Positions 25,801 to 37,800 of a stretch of DNA of 64,000 nt are shown piece after piece. The notes below the pieces were generated by a model, which searched no databases, had not been told where the DNA came from, and saw only the letters and a program-made list of their open reading frames with translations. Position numbers and translations under genes: made by a program. Source of the DNA: Eleginops maclovinus. Lineage: Eukaryota > Chordata > Actinopteri > Perciformes > Eleginopidae. Numbering within the stretch: position 1 is the first letter of the stretch; each line of letters begins with the position of its first letter. The stretch lies in contig NC_086366.1 of the NCBI RefSeq assembly GCF_036324505.1, positions 18,740,927-18,804,926 of the forward strand. The letters are read 5' to 3'.

Positions 25801-28800
25801 AGAAATGCCAGGTTGAGTAAAAATCAGCATGAGCTAAGTGCTCATGTGTGAAATAGTCATGACAGCTTAGTACCTGTTATACATCTTCATCATGCTGAGA
25901 TCCATGTGGGCCTCTTTTCCTCATTTCATTTAACCCAATAAGTCAGTTTAAAAAACATTATAATTTGCAGACAGTCTGTTGAAATGCTTCCTGATCGAAA
26001 TGAGTAATGCTCCTGAAAAACCTACTTCTAGCAAATACCACTTTTAGGCATATGTGTCTTTTGAGTTTATTGTTTTTGTGTCCTGGGTTCCTTTTTTTTT
26101 TAAACTAATGTTGTACAGAGTGCGGTGTAAAAATGAATGCTTGCCATACTCGCCCTAGAATTTAGCAACATGTGTACTGTACATAAGGGGAAACAGATAG
26201 TTGTCGACATGTCCTTTTGGTATAATTGAGCTGTGAGTAAGATGTCATGCTGTTTGCAGGTGGCAGCTCGTACGGAGAACGGAGTGAGACGGAGAACGCA
26301 GGCCATGTCCCGTTCCTGCAGCAAGCGCAAGAGCAGGTTCTCCTCCCTGTGGGGTCTGGATACTACCTCAAAGAAAAAAACAAAAGCCCATCCAAGTATC
26401 AACCAGGTCTGCGATTATTTTAGTTATATTTCAAGTTCCAAAGCAATCAATACAACCGCCTTGGCCTTTACAGATACATTATTTGTGCTTGTTTTTCCAC
26501 CATTTATCCTCCACTGCTCTGCTTGAGTTATAACCCCTTCACCTCTTTTTGTCCCAGCAGGTCTTTGCTGATGGCGAGGAGCCAGTGAAAAAGTCTGTAG
26601 ATGGCATATATGCTGATCCTTCCAAGGAACACACAGTAAGGAGGAATCTTTTTCTGTATTCATACACTTCACAGCGAGGTGTAGGTCAAACATGAGTGGG
26701 AACACTGACGTCAATAAAATATTAGTCCTCCATGTTTTCAAGTAGAGGCTGTATTGCTACACATCTGTGGGTTTACTGAAGCTGTCTAGATTGGAAGTAC
26801 TGTGAGAAAAGTTACTATGCTGCTTTTGAGATGATTAATACAACTAACTATGTAAACACATTTTATCCCAACATTTGTTTGAGTATTTCACAAGTATGGT
26901 TAAATTATTCCCACACCAAATAAGCCTTTTGATGTCTCCGTTTAAAGAAAAGTGAGGATGGAACTTCGCGCCTTCCACGGCCAAGCACAGAAAGTGACAT
27001 CTGGGTCCCGGACCACCTCACCCCTTCATGGGTGTGTCTGCCAAATGACCAGCCTGTGCTGACCATCATCCAGCCCGGGGAGTCTGCACTGTGTGTTCTA
27101 GAAACCATCTGCAAGGTATTGGAACATTCTCATCTACCTGACCTAAAACACAATTCTATCCAGTAATGTTTGTATGACAAAGATTAAGGAAACAAAAGCA
27201 GAAGACATTTAAAAGGATGTCTGGACTGTCATGACATCATTTTACGGGATATATCCAGTGTTTTTGACCATGACTATAGCCAAAATATGGACTGCAACAT
27301 TCATGATGGTTTAAAACATATTAAAATAGGTTTTCCCAAAATGGTCAATCACTGCAACGATGAGCGGTTTTTTAGTTGAGTTGTAAATTAACTAAAAAAC
27401 ATACAAGGCCTATAGGTCCTGTAGTGTGAATTAGACATCACATCACTACTATGTTGCTGTGTGAAAATATTGCATAACTTAACACTTTTTTTTCAAAACT
27501 GTCTATCCTCATCCCACAGGCTCACCAGCTTGATCCTACCAAGCATTACTTGCGACTCAAGTTTCTCATTGAAAACCAAGTGCAATTCTACATTCCCAAA
27601 CCAGAAGAGGACGTGTGTGACTTGGTATGTAACTGCCTGCTCAAACGTGATCTTTTTCATCCTCTCTGAAACACTTTTTTTCTTAGATTTTAAAAGGTAA
27701 AAAAATATTGTATTAGATGTGGAGGGAATCACAACATGGAGAAAACCACAGACCATAGGAACATCCTTTTGTTGTGAATTATTAACATGCTTTGTATTTT
27801 TATCCTCGGGAGGAATGCCTGCTTGGGAGGACCATGTACTTAAACATAGATGTATTTATGGAGAGCCTTTGATAATCAGATCTGCAGTGACTTCTATCTT
27901 GTATCACAGACCATCTTGCATAAAGTCTCTGCAAAGAGCTGCTGTGTCTAAAAATACACAAAATGAACACTCTTTGCATGTAATAACCATCCCACCAGAA
28001 TATTAATAAAATAAGTCGATATATCACGACTTGTATAATAACTCTTTTTGTTCTTCACAGCTTTACAAAGAAATTGAGCTCTGCTCCAAAATTACGAAAG
28101 TAATCCAGTTTGACAGAGATGAATCCTGCATGATTGGATACGGTAAGAACCATTTAAAGGATTCTGTGTTATGATGTTATGGTATGATTTTGGTTTTCAG
28201 TTAAGATGTTGTAAGGACCTTAATGTCCGAGATATCATATGTGGTGGTGTTGTTTTCAGTGAAATAATTGCTTTTCTTTGACCTATACATGACCTGTGTG
28301 TTTTTCTTTTCGCACACGATTCCCATTTGTACTGCACAAATCCCTCTGATGTGTTTTATATAAGAGTCCCCCCTTTCTCTGTCTCTCTCTCTCACTCGCC
28401 TCTCTGCTTCTGCCATTTCCTCCTCCAGGTTTCTCAATTTCGGTGGTGGAGGAGGACGGAGTACAACAGCTCTACATCACTGATGTGAAGGCGGGAGGAT
28501 TGGCCTTCGCAAAAGGTTCGTCATTACCGTTCATTCCCTTAAAATAAACTCCCTCCAAAAACAATCAATTTGTCTCAGTGAACCGATGGGTTGAAGTTAG
28601 AAAAAAAGAATCGGGCCTGCACTGGCAAATATTTCCTATGTTTTCAAAACACTGCATTTTTCGCATATCGAGGTCAAGACGTTTTCACTGCATCTCTTTA
28701 GAAATGCATTAGCGCATGTTTTGCAATAGGCAGCGACGGCTTCAGAGAACACAGCTGTTCTCAAGGGCAATGATTACTGTAATAATAACCACACTGCCTC

Positions 28801-31800
28801 TCACTGGCTCTTGTGAAGGATGGCGCTGAATACACCTCACCACAGCTGCTTCACATCGGTACCCCTGCTGTGAAGTTAGACTGCATTGGTTGATTGATGT
28901 CAAAATATCATGCTGGAGCTGGTCATAGTCCAAGCAGAGCGCATGCAGGGAGGCTGTGCTGCAGAAAGTGATACATCTGCAGTGTCTCAGCATTTGAAAC
29001 TACAGGGTATTCAGATGAGTGGGTCTGAAAGGCAAAGATAATATGGTCATTTCCTCCAAACTAGTATTTTTATTCTGAGAAATATTTCTCTCTCTTAATT
29101 ATGGCTATAATGGCATGTTAATCAATGCTTAAAATGAGATGGATTGATGTTACAATCACTTACTAGGGAAAGGATATACTCACTTAATTTGGTGCATCGA
29201 TGTATAACAGGCATCCATTTGAATCCAAGCTCATTGTGTTCTCACTTTGCAGGTCTTAATGCAGGGGATGAAATACTTCAGCTGAATGGAAAAGACTCTC
29301 ACAGTCTCAACTTCTCCGACATGAAGGCTGCTTTCTCTCAAGCCTCGCTGGCTCTGACAGTAAACACCTTGCCTTCTGTGGAACGCCGACAGCTCTGCTA
29401 CCTACCGCCTCGCCGCTCCGATGCGGAGGAAGATCTCTACACGGACATCTTCTCCCAGAGTCAAGGTGAGAAGCAGCCTAAAAACAATATGACTTTAAAA
29501 ACTAGTCCACCCTAGGTTTTTTCTCCCCTTGCGCTTCAATTTCCCTCAATTTCTGTCATAATGGTCATGTTTACCAACCCAGCTGTCCAGTAAAAGTTGT
29601 CAGTTTTTATATGTCAGTCTTTCAATCTTTATTTTTATTTAACGCTGGTGTCCTTAGTGTGACACCAGTCTAAATTATGCAAGCAGAGTGAATCTCGAGA
29701 GTCGTATTTATAGAGGAAAGGAGGCTTTCAGCAGTGTGTCGCAGCCCCACTTTATGGATACGTTTGATAAGTGTCACGTAAAGGTTTTCAATCTTAACAT
29801 GAATGAGAAAGCAGAGACAATATTTCACATGCACTTTTACAGTGCTTGTGAAAGATGCATTTATCTAATTTTAAAGATATTTTTTTATTCATGACTGTTA
29901 TGTTTGTTGCAGAGGAGATCCTGGATGATGGGGTGGGACTGTTGCTCGAGAGCTCAGGAGATAGCCTGGACGACGACTCTGAGATCTTCAGTGATTTTGA
30001 GTGCAGAAAGGTAAGAGCAATATTTTGTTATTGGTTTGTGGAGCATTGATTTAGTATTACTGCTTACACCATCTGACAGGAGATGTGTTGGCTTCTGTCC
30101 TTGTCTTTAATGTTATTATGAAAGGAACGCTTTAGAACAGTTTGTTTCAACACAGCTTGAGGCGCCATCTGACGCTGGCACGTTTTATTCTGAGACAAGC
30201 TGAGCAGGGTCCATATTTATATGTCCAGGTGTTAATCTTCAAATCTGCACCAGGTTTCCACTTCTCTTTCATGACACATGGCTGTTGTGTAAGTGCACTT
30301 AGTGTAGCCTCTGACATAATGGAAATCAAAGGGACTATAATATAATCGTATGCCTACATGCATTGGAGACTATTACAGCTTCGTGATGTATGGGTCTTTG
30401 ATTGAGGTTGCATTCTAATTGTGTGTGGTGATTAGCTTTAGGTGGTGAATGGAGGTGTATTCATTTTAACTCTATGAACATACAGACACAAATAAAAAAA
30501 TATAGGAAAGCGGTATAGGAGAAAGACCTCTCAAAGACTTACTATTGAAGTGGCATATAAATATAAATTATTATTCTTTTGCTTGGTAAAAACAAATAGC
30601 CTCCTGTCATGAAATGGTAAATTAAATAATTTCTTCATTTAGTTTACCTCTTATCAATAAGAATGAGGGGCTCCAAGGATATCTAAGGGAATCTGTTTAC
30701 CAATAATTATCAGAGGTGGGAAGTAACTAAGTACATTTACGCAATGAATGTACTCAGTGCAATTTTTAGGTACTTGTGCTCTACTTGATTATAATTGAAT
30801 GTGTTAAATAAGGATGGGGAATAAGGATTTGATCAAACAAAGTGTTGGTCTGAAACCCACTGTGCCTTTTTTATTTTTCAACGTTACTTTTTCTTTTGTA
30901 TCGCTGACTGCCCCTCCTCTCGCTCTGATGCTAGATTTCTGAAGATGAATTACATTACAGCGTCCCTTTTCTGCCTTTGTGTAGGATTGAAAGTATTTGA
31001 TGAATCACTGTAAGACGCTGCACTCTGAAATACTTAATTCTTCTGAAAGATTGAATGAAGTCTTTGTATCTGCAATGCGGTAACTATGTCTGACATTGCA
31101 CCACAAGCTCACTAATAACAAAACAAAATCACACAAATGATATGCAAATTGTTCCACCTTTTGGCTGTGCCTGATAGCCCAAACCAACTGTACAACATCA
31201 TCAATCCCTCAACTTCTTGTAGCAACAAATGCACCTACTGACAGCAACAGCGGCGCAACCATTGAGTTGTATTTACAGAAGCTCTTGTCAATGTAAAGGG
31301 TAAATAATCCATAAAATGTACGAAATCCAGCTCCTGCAGAAATGTTTTGTTGGCTGCTTTAGAACTGGGACAAACCTTTCGCAAAAATACATTTCTGTCC
31401 CCTTCACGTGGTCTGGGGTATATTTAGATGGTCACATTGGTCAGTGTCAGCCATTCAGAGCACGGACTCTGAATGACCATCAGTGCCGACCACAAGGTAC
31501 TGACTCCGCTTTGCGCTTCTACCTCCGACACTCATTGGATGTTGGTCTTTGTTTGAGGGCATTGTTGGAGAAGTCCCAATTACCTGAGGGTAAAAATGCA
31601 CTTCAGAAAAGTAATGAGAGTGAGTTGTTACATAAGTCCTGGCATCGACCGCGAGAGGAAGGACATTAATCTCTGCTACTGTATTTTTCATGTTTCCCTC
31701 GGTTACTTATCTATACAAGGGCTGGGATATTGGCTGGTGGAACCCATATCTCATTTGATTTATTACTTTTATTACATACATTTTGGCACGCCTAAACATT

Positions 31801-34800
31801 TTCCACTCCTTTTTGTCCTTCAATATTCCCACACTGGTAGTTCCTGCATTCACCCTCGTATGCAGCCTGCTCCTTTGAAGCTCCCCTCTCCCCATCACTC
31901 TCCCCCTATTCCTGAAAACTGCATTTATATTCTACTGCAGCGTGGCTCGCCCAGCCAATCCTGCTCCACCACAACCTTAAAGAGGAGACTCCTTCCCTCC
32001 TGCTCCCTTGCTCTCATCCCCAGGCTGGAGGATTATGAAGACTCATTTACAATGCTGCTGGAGTTGGACAGATCTTCACACTCACACTGTGTGCCTGAGT
32101 TTAGAGAAGAGAGAGAGGGAGAGAGAAAACATCAGAATATTAGTGACAGAAATACAGCAGAACGAGGGTGAAAAGAAGGGGAGTTGGAAGGCTGTAAGCG
32201 TTGGTGGGCGGAGAGGAGGAGGCTGAGCAGCTCCACTCATCTTCATCAGGAACACAACAGAACCTTCTCCTTCTTTTCTAAATCAGAGGAAAGACAAAAC
32301 GGCTGAGACATGTATTAGAGAGGCGCAGTATATACTAGACTTTTCCAAAGCCTGGAGTCTCTTTCTCTCTGGCACTTTACCTGTCACTGACTGTCCACCT
32401 GCACCTGGCTATGTCCGTCCTGAAGTGGAGCAAACACAGCAAGCGCTCCACTGACTCCATGTATGACATGCTTCATCTGGTGAGATTCCTTTCTTTGTAT
32501 TCCTTTTCTCTACCTGACTCCCTCTTGCTGCTGCTGTGATACATGCGTAAGCTGCTGCTGTTTTTATTCTCGTGAGAGTTGCACCTTTTCTTTCAGCAAG
32601 AAAGGGGAATTTGTTTCACACATACTCTTTGCTGCTACAGACAAGAGCAAGCAGTGAGTCACTGTTGTGTCGCAGAATTGTCCCATAATCACTGAAGTGC
32701 TTCAGAGGATGCCAAAATGTATCGTTGTATGCTCAGGAGCTGAATCTCTCCATATCTGACCAAAGAAGACCTGGGTTACATTACAAACAGCCGGACTGTT
32801 GTAGACGTCGCTCTCTGATTGTTGGCTTCTCTCAGTTTCAGAAGGCAGATGCTGTCTTCTGTTTACTTCATCAGCGCTTTAATGCTTTGTAACAGTTTTT
32901 ATCTATACTTCAGTTGCTAAGAGAAATCCTCTCCTTTAGCATCTCACATATTAACGCATGGCAGTCTCTCTTTTCTACGTATTGTGATTTTCATGTAATA
33001 CTTGAAGCTTTGCCCCCCGTCTATGATCTGTCTCCTCGTTCTGTCGTGTCATGGCAGTCCGTGCACCCAAGCTGCCACTGTGTTGATTAGTCTACATTGT
33101 GAATCATGTGACTGGACTTGGATTCAGTACACTTTGCTTAGTTTACTTTGGCAAGAAAAAGAAATCAGGTTAATTTAAAGGATTTGTCTACCCTATTTTC
33201 TCTGCATTATATTTTTGGTTGCATATTTGGGTTTTGTGCTGTTGTTGCGTATGTTTTTTTTTCTAACTTCTTTGCCTGTTTGTGCTCTTAAACTTCTATT
33301 TTGCCTAAATGTACAGTTTGTCCTCACAACAGTAAACCACTGCATACACAAATAAAGGCATACAGACATGTTTTACTGTGGAAAACCGGAAAACACCATA
33401 AAAAAGAGGACGAAATGCAGCTGCTCTTTTAATAGAGATTTAGCTACATTTCCAAAAAGGGCATTGGTGTAAATTGCATTTGCAACATTATATTCACAGG
33501 CATGATGGCACTCCTTTGTTCATCTGTTGATCTGGAAGCTGCCTGGTTGTTGTGGGAACGATATTAATAGGGACAAACTGTTGTCGTGCCTCACATATGG
33601 ATTTGTCAGTCTGATTAGATAACAATGCTGATTATAACCAGTGTCATTTGCAAAGCTGTATAAGATGCACGACTGTCACTGGATAACAGTGTTCTTTTGA
33701 TTGAGGTACGTTTTTCATCGTGAAAATAATTGGTATTTCACAGTTTAAATGATGTGTTTTTGAAGCTTACACTGTGAGACTAGTTACTAAAAACACAATT
33801 AAGATGTTTATTTTAAGAATTATAACGTTACATCTTCTGCAGCTGTGTCGAGACTATATTGTTATCATCTCCCAGAGGAGCTTGTAGGTGTGACGGGATA
33901 AACTGCTTCTGTCTGGTCTATAAAAATCTGTATAACAACCTTAGCTCCCTGTTGTGCGCTCAGTACCTGCTAGTGGTGCCTGTCATGTGGCCAAACCGGT
34001 TTGCTTCCGGCAGCTTTCTCTATAAAGCTTCATGTGTCATCGACTTATAGAAAAGCATTTGGTAATTAGTGTTTGATCTATTCAATTCTTTCCAAAAGAA
34101 TAGAATTAGTTTGTTTGTGTTCTTATGAACAAAGCCTATATGCGATGTAATTGTTCTGACTGCTGAAGTTTTAGCATGTTGCAAACAAAGTAACTAATAA
34201 GCCGTTTAAGCTGAGTGGGGTTTATTTTTCGTCTAGAATGATAGTCTAATGCTCTGGTCTCCACGGCAACCTATACTATACTGCATGTGGACAGACACTG
34301 TTGTGGGTATACTTTTGAATCTGTGAAAAGCACTGAATCATTACACCAGCGATCAGTAAGTAGGAAGAAAACGCATGAAGAGGGATGTGAGTGAAAGAGA
34401 GGGCGGTGGAGAGCCATTGTTATGACAGACTGAAAATAGACCAAATTAGTGCAAATGATTTTTTTTAGAACTGCGTCTCTGCCTCTCTGCAGGCTCACTC
34501 TCTGCACAGTCATGAATCTGTGCACACCAGTAGGCCTAAATTGATTCCGGCAAGTTTATATTTGAGGTGCTGATTCTTTACCGATTTGATTTCTTTTGGA
34601 TATTTCCTTCGAGTTCAGGCTGGAGTTACATCACAGGGAGTAGGAGTTGTTCCTCAACACTTCCGTCCTTTTTTTTCGTTGCAGAGTACGGAGCAGGTTG
34701 CCGCTTTCTGCCGCAGTCTCCATGACATGAATCCCACGGAGTGTGTGTCCTCTTCGCCTAGCCCAGACTCACCCTTCCCACCTCCTGCAACTCTCCGACA

Positions 34801-37800
34801 GCTCTCTGATGCCGACAAACTACGCAAAGTCATCTGTGAACTAGTGGAGACCGAACGCACCTATGTCAAAGTAAGTACCATTCTTCTTAGTGTGTGTGTG
34901 TGTGTGTGTGTGTGTTCCTCCTGTCCATCGATCTGTGTTTTTGTCTGCCTCTGGTTGTTTTAGCCCTACGCATTACCTATTCCACATGGCCAATCCATAT
35001 TTATCTCTGTGTCCCAGGAGATGTAAGGGGGACACAGCTGTGCCCTTGCCTGGATATTGCCTAATGTTCTTCTGCCTGGTATAAATGTGGCTTGGTACAA
35101 TAACTGGGTTAGAGAGGGAGTATAATGGTATAATGTCAGCGCTATCTAAAATATTATACTTCATTACAAGGGGCTCATATATATTTATTATAGAAATCAC
35201 ATTATGCATGATGTATGTTGTATTGTACAACCTTTCAAGGGGATGGTCTGTTTTTTGGTGGACTTGGGCTATTTGTTCTAATTACTCCGAACCAAACAGA
35301 CGTTATGTCTCTGTGCTTAGTTTGCAGTAGCTCAACTGCTAATATAATAAAGGGGGATACCAAATAATGGAAAAGGAATAAATGAAGAGGGACTATACTT
35401 TACTTCAATCAATGTCATATTAAGTAATGTGTTTGTAAGTTGTATTTGAAATACTAATACCTCCCATATCCCTGATGGTTTCAGCCGTTGCTGATGCAGT
35501 TTGTTTGGCACATGTTGGCAGACACCAATTGACATTTTAAATACTTTCCTTTTTTAAACCAATTTGGACATAAATGAATATGCCTCTTACAGGCTTTTTA
35601 AGCTCATAACGTTGCCTTGACAACTCATACCCACACATTGATTAGCAGGTATTCAGAATGCTGGTGTGATTCAGGCCCTTCAGAATCAAATCGGTTTATG
35701 TTGTTCCTTCTATTCAAAGTGAGACATTACACCTTCAAGCTGATTATTTCATTCTTAATAACAAACATATCCTAGGCTACTCCTCTTTACATACATACTC
35801 ATACATGCTACAGTTGATTGTTAATTAACAAGACATGTGAAAATGTGTACATTTAGAGTGCCAGCCAGGCTTCTTGGAGAAGTTAAATGGTTTAATGTAT
35901 TACTTTTTGTAATAGCTGGTTATTGATCTCAAAGGCTCTCTACAGTTCAGCCCAGGTAACTGTAGGCATAGTCTTTTATTTATTTGGGTTTGTAAAGCTG
36001 CAGAAAGGCATGTACTCCATCTCTGATCCAAGAGGAACTTTCCAACTTTCCCTGTGATTCAATCACTGTTTGTAGTGAGGAATATGAAAGATTTGTGTCA
36101 AAGCTGCATGTTTTTCACATCTATTTTCCAGGTAATGATTCGTCAACCCTGGATCAAACTTAATTTACTCTTATCTTGCAGGATCTCAATTGCCTCATTG
36201 GGAGATATTTAACCCCACTGCAGAAAGAGACCTTCCTCACACAGGATGAGGTATGTCACATTTTCTTTGTCAGCCTTTGAGGGGAAGTTGGCTTTTAAAT
36301 GCCAAAACTGTTCTTAAAAAAGTGGGTTACATAATCATGTGAAGAGTAGCTGTGTTCGAGGACAAGAGGAGTGGAGGATGACAGAGGGGGGTGGGGGGGA
36401 AGGTTGAAAAGTAGAGGTGTTTTACATGCACTTGCAATACTGACAATAATTTGGTTGTGTTATAATGTTTGAGGTTCCATGCTCTAACTGTAGCAGAGGG
36501 CTTCTAGTGTATGCACCATGAGAAGATATTGAGACATATTACAGAAGACAAACTGTAATGAGGGGATTTTATTTTAACTTTGTTCCAATACCCTTTTCCT
36601 CTAGCTGGATGTACTGTTTGGAAACTTGGCAGAAATGGTGGAGTTTCAGTTGGAGTTTCTCAAGACCCTGGAAGACGGGACCAGACTGGTTCCAGATCTA
36701 GAGAAGTTGGAGACAGTGGATCAGTTTAAGGTAAACCCTTTTTGAGTAACGTATACCAAAAGATAGGATCATCAACAAGCATTTAAAACACCCATAAAGT
36801 CTTCTGTAATGACTGGTTGGATGACTTATCGTCTCTTTTTCACAGAAAATACTCTTTTCCCTGGGAGGCTCTTTCCTGTACTACGCAGACCGTTTTAAAA
36901 TCTACAGTGCTTTCTGCGCCAGCCACACCAAAGTCCCCAAGGTCCTCGTAAAGGGTGAGTAAAGTGCTGTTGGGTCAACATTCCTCCCTGGCTCAAAGGG
37001 GAAGATGTATTAATCCATCAACCATCTGCCATATCCTGCAAGGCTCCATAAATCTGCAAGGCAGGGTTGTCAGCCAGACACTTGTCCATTTGACCTCTGC
37101 ATACTTCAAAGCTGGTGTCTCCATGGGCTAAAAAGCCCTGCAACATTGGAAATGTATAATCAGCGGTGTTGAACCGTGTGTTCTCTAGCTAGCACACCCA
37201 CTACCTTTTAGCATTCATATTGATGCCTTTGTTTGCTGCTTGTTTTCCTGTAATGTGTTGACTTTTTTTTGTTGCTTTAAAGTTTTTGAAGCAGTTAATG
37301 TTTGTTATCTGCCCACTTGTGATTGCCTGTTCATAGATAAAAGTACTAGTTCTATGATCAAAGAAACAGTTTAATCCCCTTTGACTTAACCTGGTTAATA
37401 TTCAGCACCTTAGCCAAACAATGTCTATTCAAATATAAATACAAACTTTATTACTGTTAACACGACATTCAATTCTGACAAAAATGATGGACAATATTTT
37501 CTGGAAGTTTTGTAATAAGTGTTTTATTTATCATTTCAGCCAAAACCGATACCGATTTCAAGGCCTTCCTGGATGAGCGCAACCCCAAGCAGCAGCACTC
37601 CTCCACCCTGGAATCCTACCTGATCAAACCCATCCAGAGGGTGCTGAAGTATCCCCTCCTGCTAAAGGAACTGTATTCGCTCACAGACCCAGACAGCGAG
37701 GAGCACTACCACCTGGACGGTAGGACCCCGTCTGAAAAGATGAAAATCGATTTGACAGTAGAGAATGTGGGTGAAAGCATACGGTCACACCAATCCAACG

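Larger units (their letters stand above)
30011..34684 (+). other. tiam1: tiam1 intron 13, 4.7 kb, with internal promoter candidate
   Basis: The longest intron between coding exons. It contains a fragment of a widespread fish repeat at 30714-30800 (gaggtgggaagtaactaagt), several hundred bases with no recognised content, GA-rich sequence at 32105-32135, and the candidate alternative first exon at 32411-32479. Confidence 0.8.

Noticed and set aside
31596..32171. 191-codon open frame in tiam1 intron 13
   Set aside because: Low-complexity, Ser/His/Arg-rich and unlike any family; it ends in GA-rich sequence upstream of the candidate internal promoter and has no splice continuity with tiam1.
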